Source: Bin80 sp965261255 (GTDB lineage: Bacteria > Bacteroidota > Rhodothermia > Rhodothermales > Bin80). From it: a stretch of DNA of 64,000 bases. The notes under the pieces were generated by a model. It saw only the letters and a list, made by a program, of their open reading frames with translations, was not told the origin of the DNA and searched no databases. A program made the position numbers and the translations under genes. The DNA lies in contig CBDHCQ010000004.1 in the NCBI GenBank assembly GCA_965261255.1, positions 496,001 to 560,000 of the forward strand, in the 5' to 3' direction. This document shows, piece by piece, positions 45,866-53,791 of the stretch. How positions within the stretch are numbered: position 1 is the first letter of the stretch; each line of letters opens with the position of its first letter.

Positions 45866-45878
45866 ACAGTATTACTGT
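45866..45878. promoter_or_regulatory. Inverted repeat, likely MerR operator
   Basis: acagta-t-tactgt is a perfect 6+6 inverted repeat with one central base, 15 bases upstream of the MerR start. It sits in an AT-rich stretch with a leftward ttgaaa-like -35 about 19 bases before a taatac-like -10, a long spacer as in MerR-type promoters. Confidence 0.55.
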
Positions 45879-46182
45879 TATAATAATAAAAAGTTTCAAA
45901 ACCTGCAAATGCGAAGATGATGTACGACCTAGCCTGCCTTGGATCAAGTAGCTCTTTTTAGGCCTGAGTACGACTGATGGCTGCTTGTGGAGCTTCAGCC
46001 CCAATGTCATTTCGTGCGGGGATGCCTTAGTATGATACGCTGCTAAAACACTCAGGCAAATTCTGATGTAAATCACGAAAAATACAGCGCCTCGTGAGTT
46101 CTTCCTCCCTTGTGGTCGAGAGGCTCATTATATCAGGGGATTGGGGGTTTGGGGCGGGTTGTTCCAAGAGAGCCCATCCCGC
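45879..46182. other. Intergenic stretch
   Basis: About 300 bases upstream of the MerR operator. It contains the rest of the MerR promoter region and a GC-rich stretch near 46130-46180. No gene is seen. Confidence 0.35.
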
Positions 46183-46437
46183 CTATGCGTTATGGCGGTT
46201 GCCGGTAACGCGTACGGTGAAGGTTTGCATACCGCTGCCGACGGTATTGCCTGGCGGGCTCAGCAGCACGTAGTTGCGATTGTACGCTGTCGCTGACCTG
46301 ACGCAGCGCGAAAACCCGCCCGGCATCTTCGTTGATATCAATAGCCACGCGCATAAACCGGAGTGGAGGCGTTCCGGGAACTGTTTTGGGAGCGCTCGGT
46401 GTGGTAGATCTAGTTGGGCAGCAGCTGGGACAGCAAC
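46183..46437 (-). pseudogene. Possible C-terminal remnant of a lost protein
   Basis: Leftward, one frame reads MRVAIDINEDAGRVFALRQVSD and, after an apparent one-base shift, the next frame continues as AYNRNYVLLSPPGNTVGSGM, QTFTVRVTGNRHNA and a stop. This looks like the end of a coding sequence broken by a frameshift. The family is not recognised. It lies directly downstream of a T9SS protein gene. Confidence 0.3.
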
Positions 46438-48300
46438 TTACTTGTGATGCACCAGCCGGCCTGTGGCGACCTGATTGCCGGTCTCGAGGCGGTACAGGTA
46501 TACGCCGCTTGGCCAACTGGACGCGTCCAGCTTTTCAGAGTGCGGTCCGGCAACCTGTCGTTCGTCCACGAGCACGACCAGCTCGCGTCCAAGCACGTCG
46601 TACACCGTCAGCCGGACATGCCCCGGCGCCGGTACGCGGTACGCAATGGTAGCCCTTTGGCGGAACGGATTGGGATAATTAGATACCTCGATCTCCCCGG
46701 AGGGGACCTCAACCGAGGGCTCCGACGACAGGGGGGTGGCGCCGTATTTGGCGATGAACAGGTTGCCTTCGCCCCGGGCGTACAGCGTATCCGCACTAAG
46801 AATCGCCCGATCAGCCCCGAAGCTGCCGATTACATATACGTCTCCCGAAGCCCCTATCGCCAGCGCGTCAAAATAATCCCCCGTGTCTCCGGTGGTCTCC
46901 AGATGGAGCGCCCGCACGAGATGGCCACTTTCGTCGTAATGCACCACGAAGCCGTCACGACCCTCGGCTTCTTCCTGCGTCAACCGGACTCCCTCGAACT
47001 CGGCGTAACGCCCCCGGAAAACTCCCCACACATATACGTGGCCATTCTCTGCGACCTCCAGGCCGCCCGGAGACAACACATGATCGCTGTCCAGCCTCCT
47101 AGCCCACAAAAATGTCCCCTGCGCATCACACTTCGTCAGGACATATATATACACCTCCTCCCGGCGGTGCAGCGTTGTATCGCCAACCGTAAGTGAATTA
47201 TTGAAAAAGGCGCCATCAGCCGTCTTCTTGCGCCACAGCGTGTACATATTCCCGCTCCTGTCAAGACGAATGCTTTCCAGAATCGCCACGTAACTGTTTG
47301 CAAAGAGGCGGTAAATCGGCCCCATATGATTACGCAGCGTACTGAATGAAGGGGTGTAGGAGATTCCCAGATCGTTCAGCGTTTGAATGCGTTGCAGTGC
47401 ACCGTCGCTGCTGCTGTAATGCGCCAGCACGACGCCGTCTTCCGCAGCGCTGAATGCAGGAGGCGGCACGTCATCGGCGACGGCCCCGAGCACCATATTG
47501 CCTGCTGCATCCACGTCAAAGGCCGCCCTGCCGAACCACCCGTTCGAAATCCACAAGTCATACGTGCCGCCTTCTACCTGGTGTGCCCAGCGCACCAGGC
47601 CATCCGGCGCGTAGCTGGCCACGAATACATCCCATGTATGGTGGTGGAAGCTTCTGGACGGAGCCAGAATCACATCCGGCGAAAAGTACAGCGTGTCAGT
47701 GTACGTGCCAGCCAGATAGAGATTGCCCTGCGCGTCAAAGCGGATCCCCTGTATGAAAATGGTCCCCCATAGCGGCGTGCGTTCGCGTGGTCCGATCCGG
47801 TACTGTACCGAGCCCTCCAGATCACGCACGGTAACCATGGCCGAGCCCGCCCTGTAAGCCTCATTTGGTCCGTGACCTTCGCCATGGAACAGACGACCAT
47901 CAACTACGGCAACGGCGTGGCCGGTGCTGTACCTGCTGGCATACGACGGGGACCATTCACCAGGGAGCACGCTTCCTGGCTGCACGAATCCCAGTTTGCC
48001 GGTCTCGCCATCGTATCGAACCAGATACCCGGTACCACCGGGTGGCGCGTCCAGCATGCGGATATCCGCTAAATCCGCCGAAGCCTCAAACCAGGCATCA
48101 TCACCCGGGCTCAGCAAGCCGGTCACAAAGACTTCTTCGTGCGGGCCAATGGTGATATCCATGGGAATGAAGTAGTTCCCTGCGGTCCAGGCCTGCCGGA
48201 TCCACGTCGCCCCTCCGAAGGACTGCGCTTCCGCCGGTGCGTGCGCCAGCAGCAGTGCAAACAATCCCGGTATCAGCAGGCTAAATCGCTGTAATTGCAT
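46438..48300 (-). CDS. Secreted beta-propeller protein with T9SS tail
   Basis: About 620 residues from the ATG at 48300, giving MQLQRFSLLIPGLFALLLAHAPAEAQ; a start at 48315 adds only MPPAF. The body contains SBBP/NHL-like propeller repeats (IRFDAQGNLYLAGTYTDT, FDVDAAGNMVLGAV, IRLDRSGNMYTLWRK, LAIGASGDVYVIGSFG). The end is a T9SS C-terminal domain: SNYPNPFRQRATIAYRVP, VYDVLGRELVVLVDE, SGVYLYRLETG. A surface or secreted role is inferred; no catalytic motif is seen. It is GC-rich and is followed upstream by another T9SS-tail gene in the same direction. Confidence 0.75.
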   Translation of the reverse strand: MQLQRFSLLIPGLFALLLAHAPAEAQSFGGATWIRQAWTAGNYFIPMDITIGPHEEVFVTGLLSPGDDAWFEASADLADIRMLDAPPGGTGYLVRYDGETGKLGFVQPGSVLPGEWSPSYASRYSTGHAVAVVDGRLFHGEGHGPNEAYRAGSAMVTVRDLEGSVQYRIGPRERTPLWGTIFIQGIRFDAQGNLYLAGTYTDTLYFSPDVILAPSRSFHHHTWDVFVASYAPDGLVRWAHQVEGGTYDLWISNGWFGRAAFDVDAAGNMVLGAVADDVPPPAFSAAEDGVVLAHYSSSDGALQRIQTLNDLGISYTPSFSTLRNHMGPIYRLFANSYVAILESIRLDRSGNMYTLWRKKTADGAFFNNSLTVGDTTLHRREEVYIYVLTKCDAQGTFLWARRLDSDHVLSPGGLEVAENGHVYVWGVFRGRYAEFEGVRLTQEEAEGRDGFVVHYDESGHLVRALHLETTGDTGDYFDALAIGASGDVYVIGSFGADRAILSADTLYARGEGNLFIAKYGATPLSSEPSVEVPSGEIEVSNYPNPFRQRATIAYRVPAPGHVRLTVYDVLGRELVVLVDERQVAGPHSEKLDASSWPSGVYLYRLETGNQVATGRLVHHK

Positions 48301-48330
48301 GAATGCAGGGGGCAATTGGTGGTCCTGTGG

Positions 48331-48939
48331 CTACTTGGCCAGCATCATCATGCGGGTTTGCCGATAGGTCGACGTTTCCATACACAAAAAATACGGCCCG
48401 CTGGGCAGCCGGTTCCTATCCAGAGCAACTGTGTGTTCTCCTGCCGCCTGTACGCCATCCACTAGCACCGCCACTCTTTGGCCCAGCACGTTATAGACGA
48501 CAAGGCGCACCTGATCCTCTTCCTTCAGCGCATACGATACGGTGGTTACAGGATTGAACGGGTTCGGATACACGCCGCGCAGCTCCGTTGCAAACGTTAC
48601 TTGTTCATCGGTATGGAGCGCTTCCGGTACGACCAGACTTGACGCTCGGAGTTGACTCTGGTTCCGGCTTGCGGGATATGTGGCTGGCACGGACACCGTC
48701 CGTAGCGTATCGGTGTTAGCCGAACCGAACGTGCTGAATACCGTCACGTGATAGGAATACCTCGCCTGTGAACTGCCTCCGTAAGACGCACCGGTGTCGG
48801 AATACGTTTTGACGTTTGGACCGAGGCGCACCACCAGCTGCCGCGTTCCGCCATCGGTTTGCCGCATGACCTCATAGCCGGCTTCGCTCGAGGCCTCGTC
48901 CGTCCAGGTGAGCACTATGTTGCCCGACGTGCCGCACAT
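48331..48939 (-). CDS. Truncated fibronectin-III/T9SS-tail protein
   Basis: The open frame from the ATG at 48939 encodes 202 residues: a fibronectin type III domain (NIVLTWTDEASSEAGYEVMR) and a T9SS C-terminal domain (VYPNPFNPVTTVSYAL, VYNVLGQRVAVLVDG, SGPYFLCMET). It has no signal peptide, and the same frame runs on upstream through FGPPRATELVAM to an in-frame TAG at 49012-49014. It is therefore the 3' remains of a longer exported protein; the missing 5' part is described in the next entry. It would not be secreted by the T9SS without a signal peptide. Confidence 0.6.
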   Translation of the reverse strand: MCGTSGNIVLTWTDEASSEAGYEVMRQTDGGTRQLVVRLGPNVKTYSDTGASYGGSSQARYSYHVTVFSTFGSANTDTLRTVSVPATYPASRNQSQLRASSLVVPEALHTDEQVTFATELRGVYPNPFNPVTTVSYALKEEDQVRLVVYNVLGQRVAVLVDGVQAAGEHTVALDRNRLPSGPYFLCMETSTYRQTRMMMLAK

Positions 48940-49193
48940 GGCGACCAGCTCGGTCGCCCGCGGAGGGCCAAATACACCGCGATTCCAGAATTCGGTATAT
49001 ATCGCACCTGACTACCCCTCGGTGGCAGTTGTGTACATATGATTAGCGACGGTATAAAAATCCGGCGGATCCGGTTCCATGGCCAGTGCGCGATAGAACA
49101 ACTCCGTGGCCCGCTCTTCATTCAGGGGCGCCGTGCCGCGCAGTGACCAAACGGCTCCAGAAAGCACCAGTGGGGCTTCCGCAAGGTTCGCTA
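48940..49193 (-). pseudogene. Broken upstream part of the fibronectin-III/T9SS gene (TPR-like)
   Basis: The frame continues above the CDS at 48331-48939. Behind the TAG at 49012-49014 it reads LNEERATELFYRALAMEPDP, then PDFYTVANHMYTTATEG, a TPR-like helix pair, to another stop near 49193. Together they show a TPR-fibronectin-T9SS protein broken by a stop and cut off at its 5' end, where an IS5-type transposase piece on the other strand begins. Confidence 0.6.
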
Positions 49194-49290
49194 CCTAGGG
49201 CTGGAGAAGAACACAGCCCAACTGTACACGCTATTTGCGCTTGCCAACTTCCATATGGCCGGCGACCGATTACTGGCCGTACAGGGATAG
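49162..49290 (+). pseudogene. IS5-family transposase C-terminal remnant
   Basis: The rightward frame reads KHQWGFRKVRYLGLEKN, TAQLYTLFALANFHMAG, DRLLAVQG and a stop at 49290. This follows the conserved end of IS5-type transposases (FG..KVRYRGLAKN.AQL.TLFAL.NL). Everything before it is missing, and the piece overlaps the broken TPR gene on the other strand, so the breakpoint lies near 49160-49195. Confidence 0.75.
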
Positions 49291-49701
49291 GTATGCCCTG
49301 TAAGCACAGATAGGGTACTTTGGCCCTTCTTTCCGAACTGCTTTACCAGAATTCAGACCAAAATAGCACATCTGAGGCACCACTAAACTTATTTTGGACT
49401 GGACTTGCAAATAACATCGCGCTGATCACACATTCCTTAGTCTAAATATTGACTATGATGCATGCGGTGAAGCAGATGCTCTCGAAGGGAGATAGAACTC
49501 GTGAGTAACGACCATTTACGGAGGAAAACTCATGACTTGTACGTAACATGGTGCCTATAAGCGGGGCTTGTTTGGGTGACAATGGAAGGATGTCAGCGAA
49601 CATTGATTCTACGGGGATCTTCGTATGGCGGAGAAAGAACGATTCGCTATGAATCACGAAGTCGTGGGCCTAGTATATGTTTGGAATCTACTCATATAAT
49701 C
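49291..49701. other. Intergenic stretch
   Basis: About 400 bases between the IS5 remnant and the VOC gene. Short open frames on both strands carry no domain. The right end of the IS5 element should be near 49300, but I could not identify its inverted repeat because the left end is gone. Confidence 0.4.
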
Positions 49702-50055
49702 ATGCTTGAAGACAGCCGAATCAACTATATCGAACTACCTGCAGAAGATCTTGCGAGTACAAAAGTATTTTATCAGAAGGTATTCGGTTGGGTATTTCAA
49801 GACTTTGGCAATGACTACTGTGCCTTCAACGACGGCCGACTTGATGGCGGTTTTTACCGCTCTCCGTTGAATTCTGACAGCAACAAGGGCGCTGCGCTAG
49901 TGGTTCTATATGCAGATGATTTGGAAGCTACACTGGCGCGCATTACCTCGGCCGGCTCCAAAATTTGCAAGCCCATTTTTTCTTTTCCTGGTGGTCGGAG
50001 ATTTCATTTCCTAGATCCCAACGGTAACGAACTTGCGGTCTGGAGTGATCATTAG
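49702..50055 (+). CDS. VOC (glyoxalase-like) family protein
   Basis: About 117 residues from the ATG at 49702 (MLEDSRINYIELPAEDL). The glyoxalase/bleomycin-resistance fold pattern is clear: FYQKVFGWVFQDFGNDYCAF in the first half and LVVLYADDLEATLARI, GRRFHFLDPNGNELAVW in the second, with a metal-binding-type glutamate near the end. Length is that of a single VOC monomer, which dimerises. The longer open frame beginning at 49576 has no domain support. Substrate is unknown; members include glyoxalases, epimerases and drug-binding proteins. It is isolated, followed by 470 bases of debris. Confidence 0.85.
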   Translation: MLEDSRINYIELPAEDLASTKVFYQKVFGWVFQDFGNDYCAFNDGRLDGGFYRSPLNSDSNKGAALVVLYADDLEATLARITSAGSKICKPIFSFPGGRRFHFLDPNGNELAVWSDH

Positions 50056-50151
50056 AATGATCGCGATGGCGGACTTCTTACGAATCTGTCGGATTCGTCG
50101 GTGTCCTAAATTGCGAAAGCTTCAAGGAGGAGTTTCGTAGGTTGCCGTAGC

Positions 50152-50307
50152 AGCAAACAGAAGGGCATCATACGAATTTCTCACGCTTCCAAAAGCATCA
50201 TCGGAAGGGGAGGGCGGGACTATGAAACCGTAGCCAAAGATCTGAAAGTATCCCAATTAGGCGCAGTTGTCTTGAGGCTGCGGGAGCGGGGATCATTTTG
50301 TAGGTGA
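50152..50307 (+). pseudogene. Possible IS630-type transposase N-terminal fragment
   Basis: The rightward frame reads KGIIRISHASKSIIG, then RDYETVAKDLKVSQLGAVVLRLRERG, followed by a stop. The helix-turn-helix spacing (TVAKDLKVSQ...V.R.RERG) recalls the start of IS630-type transposases. It is short and diverged; the match is by pattern only. The rest of 50056-50527 shows no gene. Confidence 0.3.
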
Positions 50308-50527
50308 GGGTCCCGTGGCAAATGGGAGATATTGTGGATCAGTGTCCAATTAATCAATATTGGCTGCACCTGATGCGATGAACTATGCCCCACGCCTTCG
50401 GAGCGATATGTCGGTGCTCCAGATACTTTCCTCAATCAATGTGATGATGCCGGCCGCAACCTCGGATATCTGGAATGCGGACGAATTTGGCTCAGTCAAA
50501 CACCCTCAAAGGGTCGGGTTTAACCGA

Positions 50528-53500
50528 TTATTCATCAAGATTTGATGCCACTTCAAACAATACTGGACTATCATCTGAGCGGACTACGATAATCCTGAGG
50601 GGGTTGCCCCGGAGTGGACGAATACTCCGAGTATCCCCCGGAACACGAAATCCCGTGCCCGGAATAGCTGTCATCTCACGTGATTCTGTAAAATGAACGA
50701 CCGAACCCCATCCAGCATTCAGTGCACCCAGGGCGTCACTGGTTCCAGACAGGTTGCCAGCAAAAAACCAGACAGACAGTCCCTGCCCGTCCAGCGGGAC
50801 CGATGTTGAAGCCAGTACTGGCGCCCATTGGAGTTCATCAGGCAGTATTCCCGCACTGAAGCTTGTATCTGCCATGTTCCAGTACACCGCAGATTCTAAT
50901 GTTTGAATCACATAATCCGGCTCAATACTTTCCCCAAACAGATCCGCAATGGAAAGACTTGAATAGGCGGTGTAGGTGGGAATGTTTGAGGCGAGTCCAG
51001 GCATTTGACTGAGCAGAACGTCCCGGGGCGACCATGCATACCACTGCTTTTCTTGCCATTGTGCCATGATTGGATCTGTACGCCCGTCCTGATTAAAATC
51101 ACCTACAAACAATGCTAAGGGTAAACTCAGTACGGTGTTCAGGCCGAGGTTACCCGCCACTATATCTTTGAATCCATCTCCATCCACATCTTGGACAGCT
51201 ATGCTTTGCCAGAGACCGACAGTTTCCGAAAGCCCAAGAGCGTCCGTTCGGTCAACCAAGGCGTTTCCGAGGTTTTCGAAGACCGTGATCGGCATCCACT
51301 CCCCGGCCAAAATCAGATCAGGCAGCGGAGATCCCACAAGATTTGCCCAGACTGCACTCGTTACATGTCCCGCATGCTGAAGAGCCGGGATCCATTGTGT
51401 GGTGATATCAACAAAATGTCCGGTGCCATCATTTCGCAGCAGGCTGCTGCGCCCAGGCTCCCCATATGATTCAGGTGTAGTATCTGATCCAACAAAAAGA
51501 TCCAAATCTCCGTCGTCATCAAAATCTGCCGCAGCTACAGTGGTCCCATTTGAATTCATAACAGGCAATAGGCTGGTATCCGCAAGAAAGCCCGCATCCC
51601 CCATGTTCATGTACAGTCGATCCTGATGCAAAGTGCCCGGTCCGATCCACCCACCACTTGCTACGTAAAGGTCTTGGTCGCCATCGCCATCGGCATCCAG
51701 GAATAATGCGTAGGTGTCTTCGTGAGTATCATATGAGTCTGGAAAAGGGACCTGGCGAAAGCTACCTCCCTGCGACTGCAGATACAGCGCTCCAGACTGG
51801 TCACGCGCACCACCCAAATAGACATCTTCAAGGTTGTCGCCGTTCACATCGGCCACAGCTAGCGCAGGACCGCGTGCACTGCGCCAGTAGGGAAGGAGCG
51901 GAAGGATTTCGAAATCCCGTGTTTCATCCTCCTGATGCTTAAATGAGATGCCGTGATCGTCCACCGGCTTCACACTTATATCGGGATAGGATTTCGCTTG
52001 AATGCTGGATGCTGTGCCATCTGCTTCATTCAGGATCAGGCGGGTGCCGGCAGCCACTGCCCTTACGACTGTACGGAGCCCCGAAGGCCAGATCACCACT
52101 ACAGAATCAGCGGCCGGTATGTTACGTATCCCAAAGCTCAGTACGTGATCAACCGATGACTGGAACCCGCGAGAGGGGAATTGCTCTTGCATGCTGTACA
52201 GGTCAGCTGCCCAAACGGTGACCTTGGCGCCAAACGCAGACGTGTTTTTTCCTGCGCCGCGCAACTGAACAGAAATGTAGCCGCTCGTGGATTCGTTGCG
52301 ATAAATCCGCGCGTTGGTATTCAGTGTATTCACGACCAAGTCGAGATCACCATCCAGATCCAGATCACCGTATGCTGCTCCATTGCCGATCACGCGCTCG
52401 GCCAATCCCCAGTCAGAACTAACATCCTCAAAGCGCAAGGTGCTCCCACCTCTGAATGCATAGTTAGGTACAATAGCCGGTGGCATTCGTCGTGCTATTT
52501 CCGCTTCCTGTTCTGGTGTGCCTGCGTTGAGTATCCGTTGCACATCAGGCATGGCGACGTACTCTATATAATCCAGATCATTCGGGCGCCCAGGTATACC
52601 ATTAGTGATATACAGGTCCTTCCAGCCATCACCATCAAAATCAGCCAGCAATGGAGACCAGGACCAGTCGGTTGCTTCAATGCCGGCAAAGGGGGCGATT
52701 TCGCTGAAGAACGGGTGTCCATCAGGGGTTACTCCCCGATTCAATTGCAGCGTGTTGCGCGGAGCCTGGGGGCCATAACCGAGATCTGCCTTGATCCGGG
52801 CAATCATGTCGGCGTCGGAGCCGCCGGATGTTCGTTGCGTAGCCAGATCCGGTGGCAGCATATCCAGTGCAACAATGTCTGGTAAGCCATCATTGTTCAG
52901 GTCAGCCACATCAACCCCCATTGTTGAGCGACTGGTTTGCCCGGTTGTTTCCCAAAGAGATTCAACAAAAGTGCCGTGTCCGCTATTGAGGTACAGGTAG
53001 TCGTCTTCATGGAAATCGTTACCGACATACAGGTCAGGCCAGCCGTCCATGTTCAGATCACTCGCCGCGATACCCAGGCCGTAGCCCAGCGCGCTGCTGT
53101 AGATCCCTGCTTCTGCCGCAATGCTTACGAAATAACCATCGTCTTGGCGGTAAAACTTGTCCCCGACCCGGGGAACATCAATAATTCTTCGCCATGAGGG
53201 CACATGGGATTCGCGTGAGTGGATCGCATGATTGAGCAAGTACAGGTCCAGATCTCCGTCACGATCATAATCCAGCCAGGCCGTATGGGTGGAGAGACCC
53301 TCAAAGTTTAGCCCGTAGCGGCGACTCTCCTCCTGGAAAGTGCCATCCTGCTGGTTTATGTACAACAGGTTATGGCCGGTTTTTCCGAGGTGGTTCACCC
53401 GACAGATATAAATATCAAGCCATCCATCACCATTCACATCTGCCATACTGACACCGGTTGACCACATGTTATCACTGGAGCCTATTCCGGCTGATTCGGT

Positions 53501-53791
53501 AATGTCTTCAAACCGGAAGTCTCCGCGGTTCAGGTAGAGTCGGTCAGACACCTGATTGCCCGTGAGTAGGATGTCAGGCAGGCGGTCATTGTTGATGTCA
53601 CCGATAGCGACGCCGCCGCCGTCGTAAAAATACAGATAGTCAATAATGTTGAAATCGTCCTCCGGTACGAGCGTATTGCTGAAATAAACCCCGGTCAGGT
53701 CTCCATCCAACAGTGTGAACAGCGTATTATCCGGGCCGGCTCTGGAACAACCCATAAGGATCGCCAGAAGCAGAACATAGCTATTGCGCAT
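50528..53791 (-). CDS. CRTAC1-type (ASPIC/UnbV, FG-GAP) lipoprotein 1
   Basis: About 1,087 residues from the ATG at 53791, beginning MRNSYVLLLAILMGC with a lipobox (C15). A first propeller of FG-GAP/VCBS repeats (VAIGDINNDRLPDILLTGN, VDVADLNNDGLPDIVALDM; DxNxDG calcium loops) covers about 50-510, then an ASPIC/UnbV module near 520-570 (RGFQSSVDHVLSFG), then a second propeller from about 640 to the end. Such proteins sit on the cell surface of Bacteroidota and Planctomycetes; their task is unknown, with adhesion or glycan binding suggested. It is the last gene of a four-gene operon and overlaps the preceding gene by 11 bases. Confidence 0.85.
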   Translation of the reverse strand: MRNSYVLLLAILMGCSRAGPDNTLFTLLDGDLTGVYFSNTLVPEDDFNIIDYLYFYDGGGVAIGDINNDRLPDILLTGNQVSDRLYLNRGDFRFEDITESAGIGSSDNMWSTGVSMADVNGDGWLDIYICRVNHLGKTGHNLLYINQQDGTFQEESRRYGLNFEGLSTHTAWLDYDRDGDLDLYLLNHAIHSRESHVPSWRRIIDVPRVGDKFYRQDDGYFVSIAAEAGIYSSALGYGLGIAASDLNMDGWPDLYVGNDFHEDDYLYLNSGHGTFVESLWETTGQTSRSTMGVDVADLNNDGLPDIVALDMLPPDLATQRTSGGSDADMIARIKADLGYGPQAPRNTLQLNRGVTPDGHPFFSEIAPFAGIEATDWSWSPLLADFDGDGWKDLYITNGIPGRPNDLDYIEYVAMPDVQRILNAGTPEQEAEIARRMPPAIVPNYAFRGGSTLRFEDVSSDWGLAERVIGNGAAYGDLDLDGDLDLVVNTLNTNARIYRNESTSGYISVQLRGAGKNTSAFGAKVTVWAADLYSMQEQFPSRGFQSSVDHVLSFGIRNIPAADSVVVIWPSGLRTVVRAVAAGTRLILNEADGTASSIQAKSYPDISVKPVDDHGISFKHQEDETRDFEILPLLPYWRSARGPALAVADVNGDNLEDVYLGGARDQSGALYLQSQGGSFRQVPFPDSYDTHEDTYALFLDADGDGDQDLYVASGGWIGPGTLHQDRLYMNMGDAGFLADTSLLPVMNSNGTTVAAADFDDDGDLDLFVGSDTTPESYGEPGRSSLLRNDGTGHFVDITTQWIPALQHAGHVTSAVWANLVGSPLPDLILAGEWMPITVFENLGNALVDRTDALGLSETVGLWQSIAVQDVDGDGFKDIVAGNLGLNTVLSLPLALFVGDFNQDGRTDPIMAQWQEKQWYAWSPRDVLLSQMPGLASNIPTYTAYSSLSIADLFGESIEPDYVIQTLESAVYWNMADTSFSAGILPDELQWAPVLASTSVPLDGQGLSVWFFAGNLSGTSDALGALNAGWGSVVHFTESREMTAIPGTGFRVPGDTRSIRPLRGNPLRIIVVRSDDSPVLFEVASNLDE

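Noticed and set aside
49442..49657. Leftward 71-codon frame upstream of the VOC gene
   Set aside because: No domain, no neighbour support, and it covers the presumed VOC promoter.
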